Positions 10,289 through 19,425 of a stretch of DNA of 57,975 nt are shown here, piece by piece. A model generated the notes under the pieces. The model saw nothing but the letters and a program-made list of their open reading frames with translations. It was not told where the DNA came from and ran no database searches. Each line of letters opens with the position of its first letter. Within the stretch, counting starts at the first letter, position 1. The stretch covers positions 1 through 57,975 of the forward strand of contig DXFK01000181.1 in the NCBI GenBank assembly GCA_019114495.1, written 5' to 3'. The position numbers and the translations under genes were made by a program. The DNA is from Candidatus Blautia stercoravium. GTDB lineage: Bacteria; Bacillota; Clostridia; Lachnospirales; Lachnospiraceae.

Positions 10289-10741
10289 ATGATTGAAGCA
10301 ACAAGCTGTGGCGGGGTGGTAATATATCGAGGAAAAATACTGACCTTGTACAAGTCCTACAAGCATAAATACGAAGGCTGGGTATTGCCCAAGGGAACCG
10401 TAGAGGAAGGCGAAGACTATAAGGATACGGCGCTGAGGGAAGTCAGGGAAGAAGCCGGAGTAAATGCCAATATTATTAAATATGTAGGAAAAAGCCAGTA
10501 TAGTTTTTGCATACCGGAGGATACTGTAGAAAAAGATGTCTACTGGTATCTGATGTCTGCCGGAAGCTATTACAGCAGACCTCAGAGGGAAGAGTATTTT
10601 GTGGACTCTGGTTTTTACAAATTCCATGAAGCTTACCATCTTTTACGTTTTTCAAATGAAAAGCAGATATTGGAAAAGGCTTATAGTGAATACCTGGATT
10701 TGAAAAAAGCAAATCTGTGGGGAAATCGGAAGTATTTCTAA
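10289..10741 (+). CDS. NUDIX hydrolase
   Basis: Nudix box GTVEEGEDYKDTALREVREEAGV. Confidence 0.92.
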   Translation: MIEATSCGGVVIYRGKILTLYKSYKHKYEGWVLPKGTVEEGEDYKDTALREVREEAGVNANIIKYVGKSQYSFCIPEDTVEKDVYWYLMSAGSYYSRPQREEYFVDSGFYKFHEAYHLLRFSNEKQILEKAYSEYLDLKKANLWGNRKYF

Positions 10742-10745
10742 TCAG

Positions 10746-10800
10746 GGCTGTCCCATGAGCTGCACATTCGGGAGTGTATGCTTCGTGCGGCAGCCTTTTT
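10746..10800 (+). terminator. Rho-independent terminator-like hairpin
   Basis: GGCTG...CAGCC ending in TTTTT. Confidence 0.5.
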
Positions 10801-10827
10801 GGAATAGGTGTAAAAGGAGGAAGGACT

Positions 10828-12348
10828 ATGCTGGAACAAATTGACCTTACAAAGAAAATGACAAAGGAAGATTACCGGAAGTGCATAGACGGACTGGAAG
10901 AGAGGCTGGCCGGTCTGCAGAGAGAATGCAGAAGCCTGGAGATTCCGGTCATACTTGTTTTTGAAGGACTGGATGCTTCCGGAAAAGGGGTACAGATTAA
11001 TCATCTGATCCATCCTCTGGACCCCAGAGGATTTCAGGTTTTTGCTATTAAGGAGGAAAACGAAGAGGAGAGGCTGCACCCTTTTCTCTGGCGGTTCTGG
11101 ACAAAAACTCCGGAGAAGGGCAGAATTGCCATTTTTGATACCAGTTGGTATAGGCGGCTTTCCACAGAACGGTTTGAAAAGAACTTTCCGGAAAAAGAGT
11201 TTTTGCATACCTGCGAGGAAATTAATAGTTTTGAACGAACACTGACAGACGACGGCAATGTGCTTATCAAGTTTTTTCTCTATATCAGCCAGAAAGAGCA
11301 GAGGAAACGGTTTGATAAAATGCTGGCTTCAAAAGAAACCGCCTGGAAGGTCAGCAGGCAGGATGAAAAGCGAAACAGGAATTACCGCAGATATAAAAGC
11401 ATGAATGAAGAAATGTTGGAAAAGACAGAAACAGCCTGTGCGCCCTGGGTTATTGTGGAGGCAGAGAACCGGAGATTTGCTACTGTAAAGATTTACACAG
11501 AGGTTATCCGCCGTCTGGAAGAGGCGGTGCGGGTTAAGAAAGAGGAAGAGGAGAAAAACACGGAAACAGATGATGGGGTGCTAAGTGTGCTGCCGGAACG
11601 TCAGTTGGTGTCTTCGGTTTTAAGCAAGGTGGATTTATCTCTTTCTTATACAGAAAAGGAATACAAAGAAAAATTGAAAAAGCTGCAGAGCCGCATAGAA
11701 CTTCTTCACAGTGAAATTTATCGCAGAAGGATTCCGGTAGTACTGGGGTTTGAAGGTTGGGATGCGGCTGGGAAAGGCGGGGCCATTAAACGTCTGACAG
11801 AACCTATGGACCCCAGAGGGTATGTGGTGAACCCTACGGCTGCCCCCAGTGATTTAGAGAAAAGCCATCACTATCTCTGGCGATTTTGGAGAAATATGCC
11901 CAAAGCCGGACATATTGCTATTTTTGACAGAACCTGGTACGGCAGAGTTATGGTAGAGCGAATCGAAGGCTTTTGTACAAGAGAAGAATGGCAGAGGGCT
12001 TACCGGGAAATCAACGAGATGGAAGCGTCTTTGGTTCATGGGGGCGCCATTGTGCTGAAATTCTGGCTGCAGATTGACAAGGAAGAGCAGAAGCGGCGCT
12101 TTGATGCCAGAATGGAAAATCCGAAGAAGCAGTGGAAAATTACGGAGGAAGACTGGCGGAACAGGGAAAAATGGGATTCCTATGAGGAGGCCGTCAATGA
12201 AATGATTATCCGCACATCCACCTCACAGGCGCCTTGGATAATTGTGGAAGGAAATCACAAATACTATGCCAGAATCAAGGTTCTGGAAACCGTGGCAGAG
12301 GCTTTGGAGGAGCGTTTGAAAAAGGAAAAAAAGGAATCGTTATGTTGA
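10828..12348 (+). CDS. pap: Polyphosphate:AMP phosphotransferase-like protein (tandem PPK2 domains)
   Basis: Two PPK2 domains: EGLDASGKGVQINHLIHPLDPRGF and EGWDAAGKGGAIKRLTEPMDPRGY. Confidence 0.88.
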   Translation: MLEQIDLTKKMTKEDYRKCIDGLEERLAGLQRECRSLEIPVILVFEGLDASGKGVQINHLIHPLDPRGFQVFAIKEENEEERLHPFLWRFWTKTPEKGRIAIFDTSWYRRLSTERFEKNFPEKEFLHTCEEINSFERTLTDDGNVLIKFFLYISQKEQRKRFDKMLASKETAWKVSRQDEKRNRNYRRYKSMNEEMLEKTETACAPWVIVEAENRRFATVKIYTEVIRRLEEAVRVKKEEEEKNTETDDGVLSVLPERQLVSSVLSKVDLSLSYTEKEYKEKLKKLQSRIELLHSEIYRRRIPVVLGFEGWDAAGKGGAIKRLTEPMDPRGYVVNPTAAPSDLEKSHHYLWRFWRNMPKAGHIAIFDRTWYGRVMVERIEGFCTREEWQRAYREINEMEASLVHGGAIVLKFWLQIDKEEQKRRFDARMENPKKQWKITEEDWRNREKWDSYEEAVNEMIIRTSTSQAPWIIVEGNHKYYARIKVLETVAEALEERLKKEKKESLC

Positions 12349-12677
12349 ATTGGTATAAGAATCTGTATGTTGGTGATAATGCAAGAAAGAAGAAAAAACA
12401 GCTGATAAGGAAAATCAGTATAGGCGCAGGGGTGGTGGATGTTTATCTCATTACCCTGGCGTCCAATCCCAGGAATCAGCTGGATATTTTTTCGGCCAAT
12501 GAACTGAAGCAAAGAGCCAGAAGAAAGAACTGTCCCTTGATTATAGGACTCTGCAGAGGTTATGCGGAAGCCCTGGAGATGACGGAAATGCTGGTGCGAA
12601 AAACATACGAACAGACCGGCACAGCCCAGGTACGGCAGTGGCTGGAACATCAGATTGGAGAGGAGAGCAGCAGGTGA
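12342..12677 (+). CDS. Hypothetical small basic protein
   Basis: ORF from ATG 12342 overlapping the pap stop by 7 nt; tightly packed with the next gene. Confidence 0.7.
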   Translation: MLNWYKNLYVGDNARKKKKQLIRKISIGAGVVDVYLITLASNPRNQLDIFSANELKQRARRKNCPLIIGLCRGYAEALEMTEMLVRKTYEQTGTAQVRQWLEHQIGEESSR

Positions 12678-12681
12678 CATT

Positions 12682-13614
12682 ATGATTGTGCTACATATCT
12701 TACTGGGAATTTTAAAGGCAGTGGGTATCCTTCTGCTGGTTCTTCTGGGGCTGCTTCTGCTGTTCATACTATCTCTGCTGTTCTGTCCGGTAGGCTATGG
12801 GATACAAGGAGAAAAAGATGAGGCAGGCTGCAGAGGAACGGCAAAGATATCCTGGCTTTTTCACCTGATATCTGTGAAAGGAACCTATAGCGGAAGCGGC
12901 GGGGAAACGAAATGTACGGTAAGGGTATTTGGAATTCCCCTGGAAAAGGTGCTGACTTTTCTGGAAAAAAGACGGGAGCGCAGGAAAAACAGGAAAGAGT
13001 CTGTTTCTTCTCCCGCTGAAACGTCAAAAGAACAGACTCAGGAACAACCTCCAAAGACAGAAGCCAAGGTGCAGAAAACAGAACCTAAGTCGGAAACGGC
13101 AGATGGGGATAAACAAAAACAACAGAAGCATACTCCAAAAAGGGAGATTGTGTTAAAAAAAGTATGGAATTTCCTGAAAAAATTGTGGGAGCTGCCGAGC
13201 AGATTTTTCAAAGCACTGAAAAATTTCCGGTTAACATGGACGAAAATTTGTGCTAAAATAGAATCCATCAAAAGACTTTTGAAATCAGAGCAGTTTCAAA
13301 ATGGAAAGTCACTGCTCTTTACAGAAGTAAAGAAGTTTCTTCGCCGCATACGTCCAGGCAAGGTGGAGGGACATGTGAAATTGGGACTGGAGGATCCGTG
13401 TCTGGCCGGTGAACTTTTGGGCGCAACAGGCATATTTTACCCTCTTTATGGGAAACACTTTACCATAGAACCTTATTTTGACCGTAATCTTTTCCAGGGA
13501 AGAATCAGTATCAAGGGGCGGATTTACGGAATTCACTTTGTGCTTCTGGCATGGAACCTGTTTTGGAGCCGGGATATCCGGTATTTGGTGAAAAAAATAA
13601 GAACATATTTTTAA
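12682..13614 (+). CDS. DUF2953 domain-containing membrane protein
   Basis: N-terminal hydrophobic segment, charged linker, C-terminal domain; immediately upstream of gerW as in other Firmicutes. Confidence 0.75.
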   Translation: MIVLHILLGILKAVGILLLVLLGLLLLFILSLLFCPVGYGIQGEKDEAGCRGTAKISWLFHLISVKGTYSGSGGETKCTVRVFGIPLEKVLTFLEKRRERRKNRKESVSSPAETSKEQTQEQPPKTEAKVQKTEPKSETADGDKQKQQKHTPKREIVLKKVWNFLKKLWELPSRFFKALKNFRLTWTKICAKIESIKRLLKSEQFQNGKSLLFTEVKKFLRRIRPGKVEGHVKLGLEDPCLAGELLGATGIFYPLYGKHFTIEPYFDRNLFQGRISIKGRIYGIHFVLLAWNLFWSRDIRYLVKKIRTYF

Positions 13615-13627
13615 GGAGGAAGCAGAC

Positions 13628-14050
13628 ATGGCTGCAGAGAATAATTTTCGGACTACAGTAGAATCTTTGTTTAAGGGAATGGACAGCTTTATTACTACAA
13701 AAACAGTGGTAGGAGAAGCAATTACCGTGGGAGATACCATTATCCTGCCTTTGGTGGATGTTTCTTTTGGCGTAGGGGCAGGTGCTTTTGCCGAAGAGAA
13801 GAAAAACAACGGCGGCGGCGCTATGGGAGGAAAAATTTCTCCCAGTGCCGTGCTGGTCATTTCCGGCGGCGTGACAAAACTGGTGAACATAAAGAATCAG
13901 GACGGCCTTACCAAGGTTTTGGATATGGTGCCGGATTTCCTGAGTAAATTTACAGAGGGCAAGAAAGAATCTGAAGTTGTGATTCATACCGAAGAGAAAA
14001 AAGACAAAAAAACAGAAGTAAAAACCCAGGAAACCGTGAAAACAGAATAG
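13628..14050 (+). CDS. GerW family sporulation protein (YtfJ-like)
   Basis: GDTIILPLVDVSFGVGAGAFAEEKKNNGGGAMGGKISPSAVLVISGG. Confidence 0.9.
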   Translation: MAAENNFRTTVESLFKGMDSFITTKTVVGEAITVGDTIILPLVDVSFGVGAGAFAEEKKNNGGGAMGGKISPSAVLVISGGVTKLVNIKNQDGLTKVLDMVPDFLSKFTEGKKESEVVIHTEEKKDKKTEVKTQETVKTE

Positions 14051-14103
14051 AAAGGAAGCGGCTTTGCATATACTAATAGGGAAAAGGCAAAGGAGAGCAG
14101 AGC

Positions 14104-14250
14104 ATGAGCCGTGTATGTGGATTGTTTCTGTTTGCATTCGGAATGGGACTGTTTATTGCTTTGATTTTTCCCAAGACGCTCTTCATGGTGGTTGTGGCAG
14201 CTTTGTGCCTGCTGATAGGGTACAATCTGTTCTGCAGCTGCCATTTTTAA
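14104..14250 (+). CDS. Candidate 48-aa membrane microprotein (below ORF-track cutoff)
   Basis: ATG 14104 to TAA 14250: MSRVCGLFLFAFGMGLFIALIFPKTLFMVVVAALCLLIGYNLFCSCHF; AGGAGAG (14091-14097) upstream. Confidence 0.55.
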   Translation: MSRVCGLFLFAFGMGLFIALIFPKTLFMVVVAALCLLIGYNLFCSCHF

Positions 14251-14254
14251 AACG

Positions 14255-14291
14255 AATAAAAAACAGACCTTGTCGAAAAGACAAGGTCTGT
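14255..14291 (-). terminator. Rho-independent terminator of rpmB
   Basis: Perfect 12-bp stem ACAGACCTTGTC/GACAAGGTCTGT (14263-14274/14280-14291), T-tract on minus strand. Confidence 0.85.
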
Positions 14292-14308
14292 CAATGTGTC
14301 AATTAGTA

Positions 14309-14497
14309 TTAAGCTCTTTCCACTTTACCACTTCTTAAACAGGAAGTACAAACATACATTTTCTTTGCGTTTCCGTTGTCTGTTTTAACTTTTACAGATT
14401 TGATGTTGGATTTCCACATTTTGTTTGACCTTCTATGAGAATGGCTCACGCTGATTCCAAAATGAGCACCTTTTTCACAAATTGCGCACTTTGCCAT
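14309..14497 (-). CDS. rpmB: 50S ribosomal protein L28
   Basis: MAKCAICEKGAHFGISVSHSHRRSNKMWKSNIKSVKV... Confidence 0.97.
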   Translation of the reverse strand: MAKCAICEKGAHFGISVSHSHRRSNKMWKSNIKSVKVKTDNGNAKKMYVCTSCLRSGKVERA

Positions 14498-14673
14498 GGT
14501 AGCACCTCCTTAAATATATAATAAGTCCGTGTAACAAACTCACAACACTGACTATTTTAGCAGATGATATACACTTTTGCAAGTAAAATTATAAAAAATT
14601 TAAATTATTATTTCGTTTTTGGAAAAGATATGGTAGAATACATATTATAAAAAAAGTATGGAGGTATCCGTGC

Positions 14674-15030
14674 ATGAATGGATTTGTTGATACAGGATTA
14701 GGAAAAATTACGATTGATACCGATGTGATTGCAACTTATGCGGGCAGTGTAGCAGTAGAATGTTTTGGGATTGTAGGTATGGCTGCCGTGAGCATGAAAG
14801 ACGGACTTGTAAAATTATTAAAGAGAGACAGCCTGAAGCATGGAATCAATGTCACCATTGCCGACAACAAAATTACTCTGGACTTTCATGTGATTGTTGC
14901 CTATGGGGTTAGTATTTCAGCTGTTTCTGACAATTTAATCAGCAACGTGAAGTACAAAGTAGAAGAATTTACAGGCCTGACTATAGAGAAAATCAATATC
15001 CTCGTAGAAGGCGTAAGAGTAATTGATTAA
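14674..15030 (+). CDS. Asp23/Gls24 family envelope stress response protein
   Basis: GLGKITIDTDVIATYAGSVAVECFGIVGMA; classical rpmB-asp23-dak2-recG order. Confidence 0.93.
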   Translation: MNGFVDTGLGKITIDTDVIATYAGSVAVECFGIVGMAAVSMKDGLVKLLKRDSLKHGINVTIADNKITLDFHVIVAYGVSISAVSDNLISNVKYKVEEFTGLTIEKINILVEGVRVID

Positions 15031-15047
15031 TAAGGAGGAAACTTGTT

Positions 15048-16697
15048 TTGAATACCAATACCGTTGATGCGAAGATGCTTGGCAGAATGTTCCTTTCCGG
15101 GGCAAAAAATCTGGAAGCGAAAAAAGAGTGGATTAATGAATTAAACGTCTTTCCGGTTCCTGATGGAGATACCGGAACCAATATGACTCTGACGATTATG
15201 TCAGCAGCCTCTGAAGTGAGTGCGCTGTCCGATTCCAGCATGAAGTCTTTGACAAAGGCTATTTCTTCCGGCTCTTTAAGAGGTGCAAGAGGAAACTCCG
15301 GTGTTATTCTTTCTCAGCTTTTAAGAGGATTTACAAAAGTTATCGAACATTACGATACTGTAGACGCTGTTGTGTTTGCCAGAGCTTTTGAAAAGGGCGT
15401 GGAGACCGCATATAAGGCGGTTATGAAGCCAAAAGAAGGAACCATTCTGACTGTGGCAAGAGGGGCGGCAGAAAAGGCTCTGGAAATTGCCGGAGAAAGT
15501 GACAGCCTGGAAACCTTTTTTACAGATGTGATTGCAGAGGCAGAGCTGGTGCTTTCCAGAACTCCGGACATGCTTCCCGTGCTGAAGGAAGCAGGTGTAG
15601 TGGATTCCGGCGGACAGGGACTTCTGGAAGTATTAAAGGGCGCTTTTGACGGATATATGGGCAAAGAAATTGATTTGAATTTTGAAAAGCCCAAGACAGC
15701 CGTGTCAGGCAAGCCGGTTTCTGCAGAAGAAAGCAATATCAAATTCGGATACTGCACAGAGTTTATCATTATGCTGGAAAAGCAGTTTACGGAAAAAGAC
15801 GAGCACGAGTTTAAAGAATATCTGATGTCTATTGGAGATTCCCTGGTTGTGGTAGCGGACGATGAGATTGTCAAAGTCCATGTACATACCAACGACCCTG
15901 GTGAGGCAATCCAGCGGGCTCTGACGTATGGGCAGTTATCCAACATGAAGATTGACAATATGCGCCTGGAACATCACGAAAAGGTTATCAAAGAAGCAGA
16001 AAAAATGGCTGCACAGCAGGCGGCGGCAGAACCGGAAAAAGAGGTTGGTTTTATTTCCGTATCCGTGGGAGCCGGTATGGGAGAAATCTTTAAAGAACTG
16101 GGTGCAGATTACCTGATTGAAGGCGGACAGACCATGAACCCCAGCACCGAGGACGTGCTGCAGGCCATTGAACGGGTAAATGCAAAGAATATTTTCATTT
16201 TCCCAAACAATAAGAATATTATTCTGGCGGCAAACCAGGCCAGAGATTTGACAGAGGACAAAAATATCATCGTCATTCCTACCAAGACCATTCCTCAGGG
16301 AATTACAGCCCTGATTTCCTATGTACCGGATAAGACGGTAGACCAGAATACAGAGGAAATGATGGAAGCAGTGGGAAATGTAAAGACCGGTCAGATTACT
16401 TATGCTGTCCGTGATACAAAGATTGATGACAAGGAAATCCGTCAGGGAGATATTATGGGAATCGGCGACCATGGCCTTCTGGCTGTGGGAACGGGGATTG
16501 AAGACATTACTGTAGCGGCCCTACAGGAAATGACAGATGAAGATTCAGAAATTATCAGTGTATACTACGGACAGGATGTAAGCGAAGAAGATGCAGAACA
16601 TCTGGCAGAACGTCTGGAAGAACAGTATCCTGATTTTGATATTGAAATTCATAACGGCGGACAGCCAATTTACTATTATATTGTTTCTGTGGAATAA
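15048..16697 (+). CDS. DAK2 domain-containing protein (FakA/YloV-like)
   Basis: NELNVFPVPDGDTGTNMTLTI, GARGNSGVILSQLLRGF; TTG start indicated by track. Confidence 0.93.
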   Translation: MNTNTVDAKMLGRMFLSGAKNLEAKKEWINELNVFPVPDGDTGTNMTLTIMSAASEVSALSDSSMKSLTKAISSGSLRGARGNSGVILSQLLRGFTKVIEHYDTVDAVVFARAFEKGVETAYKAVMKPKEGTILTVARGAAEKALEIAGESDSLETFFTDVIAEAELVLSRTPDMLPVLKEAGVVDSGGQGLLEVLKGAFDGYMGKEIDLNFEKPKTAVSGKPVSAEESNIKFGYCTEFIIMLEKQFTEKDEHEFKEYLMSIGDSLVVVADDEIVKVHVHTNDPGEAIQRALTYGQLSNMKIDNMRLEHHEKVIKEAEKMAAQQAAAEPEKEVGFISVSVGAGMGEIFKELGADYLIEGGQTMNPSTEDVLQAIERVNAKNIFIFPNNKNIILAANQARDLTEDKNIIVIPTKTIPQGITALISYVPDKTVDQNTEEMMEAVGNVKTGQITYAVRDTKIDDKEIRQGDIMGIGDHGLLAVGTGIEDITVAALQEMTDEDSEIISVYYGQDVSEEDAEHLAERLEEQYPDFDIEIHNGGQPIYYYIVSVE

Positions 16698-16724
16698 ATT
16701 TTGGAACCCCCTGTAAGAGGACGG

Positions 16725-16774
16725 GGCTGCGGCACAAAGCGGTGTGTTTCATACCGTCCGTGCGGCAGCCTTTT
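16725..16774 (+). terminator. Rho-independent terminator-like hairpin
   Basis: GGCTGCGGCAC...GTGCGGCAGCC followed by TTTT. Confidence 0.55.
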
Positions 16775-16838
16775 CCTGTACGGAAAAACACAGCCGGACG
16801 GATTGTAGAGACAAAAAGACCAGTAGGAGCAGAGAAAT

Positions 16839-18896
16839 ATGAGAGAGCAGGACAGCATACGAAGCATAAAGGGAATCGGGGAAAAAACAGAAAAGCTTTT
16901 CGCAAAACTGGGAATTGTCACAGTGGGAGATTTTCTGCGATATTATCCCAGAGATTACGATGAATATAAAGAGCCGGTATCTGTATCAGAGGCAGAAGAG
17001 GGAAAGAAAACAGCCGTTCTGGGGCGGATTTCAGGAAGAGTAGGCATGAGTAATACCGGAAAAAGGACTGTAGTGACAGCTGCCTTGCGGGATGAGAGAA
17101 GCAGTCTGCAGCTAACCTGGTATAATATGCCGTTCCTTAGGAATACCCTGCGGTCAGGGGGACTTTATATTTTCCGTGGAACTGTTGTGAGAAAGGGTGG
17201 GCGGCTGACCATGGAACAGCCGGAAATCTTTGGCAGAGAGGATTACGAGGCTATGCTTCATACCCTGTATCCGGTATACAGTCTGACAAAGGGGCTGACG
17301 AATAAACTCATGGTCAAGACCATGCACCAGATTCTGGACAGCCGGGAAATTACAGCAGAATATCTGCCGGAGGAATACCGGAATCATTATCAGCTGGCAG
17401 AATATAATTATGCCTTGTCCCATACGCATTTTCCCAAAGATAAGAAGGATTTGGTCATAGGGCGCAAAAGACTGGTTTTTGATGAATTTCTGTTTTTTAT
17501 TCTGTCTGTCCGCATGATGAAAGAAAAAAATATGGATTCCCGGAATACCTTTGCCATGAAACCAGTGTGGGAGACTGAAAATGTGATAGAAAATCTGCCA
17601 TATCCTTTGACCAATGCACAGAAACGTGTTTGGAACGAGATTGAAACTAATATGATTGGACACACACTGATGTCCAGGCTGGTACAGGGAGACGTGGGAA
17701 GCGGAAAGACTATCATTGCATTTCTTTCTATGATACTGACGGCGGCAAACGGGTATCAGGCAGCTCTTATGGTGCCTACGGAAGTGCTGGCCAGACAGCA
17801 TTATGAGGAGTTGTGTAAACTGCTGGAAAAGCAGGGGCTGCCTTTTGAAGCCGTGCTTCTTACAGGCTCTCATACAGCCAAGGAAAAAAGGGAACGATAT
17901 GAAAAAATTGTATCCGGAGCAGCACGTCTTGTTGTAGGAACTCATGCTTTGATTCAGGAAAAGGTCATTTATAAAAATCTGGCCCTCGTAATTACAGATG
18001 AACAGCACCGCTTTGGAGTCGGACAGAGAGAAGATTTGTCGAAAAAAGGAACAAAGCCCCATGTTCTGGTGATGAGCGCTACGCCTATTCCCAGAACGTT
18101 GGCTATTATTCTCTACGGTGACCTGGACATTTCTGTTATGGATGAACTTCCCGCAAAAAGACTTCCCATTAAGAATTGTGTAGTGGATACATCCTACCGG
18201 CCAAAAGCATACAGTTTTATTCAAAAACAGGTACAGGAGGGGCGGCAGGTCTATGTTATCTGTCCTATGGTAGAAGAAAGTGAGGGGCTGGAAGCGGAAA
18301 ATGTACTGGATTACAGCCAGAAATTAAAAGAAGCGCTTCCCGGAAATATTCAGGTGACTTATCTCCACGGGAGAATGAAAGCAGCAGAAAAAAACAGAAT
18401 TATGGAACAGTTTGCCGCCAATGAAATTCAGGTGCTGGTGTCTACCACGGTTATTGAGGTAGGAGTCAATGTACCCAATGCTACCGTGATGATGGTGGAA
18501 AATGCAGAACGCTTTGGGCTTGCACAGCTTCATCAGCTTCGCGGCCGGGTAGGGCGAGGAGAACACCAGTCCTACTGTATTTTTGTACAGGGAGGCAAAG
18601 ACGCAGAGACCAAGGAACGATTGGAAATTCTGGTAAAGTCCAATGATGGCTTCTATATTGCAGGGGAAGATTTAAGGCTGAGAGGACCGGGAGATTTGTT
18701 TGGAATTCGGCAAAGCGGTCTTTTGGAATTCCGGCTTGCAGATATCTTTCAGGATGCAGAGATTTTAAAGGAAGCCAGTGAAGCTGTAGGTTCTATTCTG
18801 ACACTGGACAGGGATTTATCTCTTCCGCAGAATGCCCGTCTTAGGGAATGTCTGCAGTCCTATACGAAAAATCGAATAGAAACACCGGGCTTGTGA
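16839..18896 (+). CDS. recG: ATP-dependent DNA helicase RecG
   Basis: QGDVGSGKTIIAFLSM, DEQHRFGVGQRE, MSATPIPRTLA, QLHQLRGRVGRG. Confidence 0.98.
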   Translation: MREQDSIRSIKGIGEKTEKLFAKLGIVTVGDFLRYYPRDYDEYKEPVSVSEAEEGKKTAVLGRISGRVGMSNTGKRTVVTAALRDERSSLQLTWYNMPFLRNTLRSGGLYIFRGTVVRKGGRLTMEQPEIFGREDYEAMLHTLYPVYSLTKGLTNKLMVKTMHQILDSREITAEYLPEEYRNHYQLAEYNYALSHTHFPKDKKDLVIGRKRLVFDEFLFFILSVRMMKEKNMDSRNTFAMKPVWETENVIENLPYPLTNAQKRVWNEIETNMIGHTLMSRLVQGDVGSGKTIIAFLSMILTAANGYQAALMVPTEVLARQHYEELCKLLEKQGLPFEAVLLTGSHTAKEKRERYEKIVSGAARLVVGTHALIQEKVIYKNLALVITDEQHRFGVGQREDLSKKGTKPHVLVMSATPIPRTLAIILYGDLDISVMDELPAKRLPIKNCVVDTSYRPKAYSFIQKQVQEGRQVYVICPMVEESEGLEAENVLDYSQKLKEALPGNIQVTYLHGRMKAAEKNRIMEQFAANEIQVLVSTTVIEVGVNVPNATVMMVENAERFGLAQLHQLRGRVGRGEHQSYCIFVQGGKDAETKERLEILVKSNDGFYIAGEDLRLRGPGDLFGIRQSGLLEFRLADIFQDAEILKEASEAVGSILTLDRDLSLPQNARLRECLQSYTKNRIETPGL

Positions 18897-19017
18897 CAAA
18901 TGGGGGAAGGTGTTTTGATATAAAAAATGTTTTGCCATAAAAACTTGAAAGTTTTCAGGAAAAGAGGTATCATAAACAGGACATTTAAAGTTGCAAGTGA
19001 CAAAGGAGGAGATAGAA

Positions 19018-19425
19018 ATGTCAGTTAGAAAGACAACCACAAAGGCTGCAGCAGAGGCTGCCGCTGTAAAGACGACTCCAGCGAAGACAGAAGAAACAAA
19101 AACTGAAACAGCTGCAAAGAAAGCGCCGGTAAAAAGAGGGGCTGCAAAGAAGGAAGCAGCTGCGAAAAAAGCAACTGCCACAAAGACAACAACTGCAAAG
19201 ACAACACCGGCTGCTGCAAAGGAAATCGTATTTTTACAGTTTGCAGGAAAAGAACTGGATATGGAAACCATCAAGGCAAATGTGAGAAAAGCATGGGCGG
19301 CAGAGACGGGAAAAAAAGAAAGTGACATCAAAGACATACAGATTTATGTAAAACCGGAAGAAAACGCTGCTTACTATGTGGTAAATGGTGAATTCGTAGA
19401 AGGTGGAAGAAAAATAGACTTATAA
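19018..19425 (+). CDS. DUF6465-like protein with Lys/Ala/Thr-rich histone H1-like N-terminal tail
   Basis: Low-complexity KTTxKAAA... tail followed by folded domain (EIVFLQFAGKELDMETIKANVRKAW...). Confidence 0.75.
   Translation: MSVRKTTTKAAAEAAAVKTTPAKTEETKTETAAKKAPVKRGAAKKEAAAKKATATKTTTAKTTPAAAKEIVFLQFAGKELDMETIKANVRKAWAAETGKKESDIKDIQIYVKPEENAAYYVVNGEFVEGGRKIDL

Noticed and set aside
13511-14137. 208-aa minus-strand ORF
   Set aside because: Antisense to the gerW gene; Phe/His/Cys-rich shadow ORF.
17154-18224. 356-aa minus-strand ORF
   Set aside because: Antisense to recG; no domain, His/Cys/Gln-rich composition typical of shadow ORFs.
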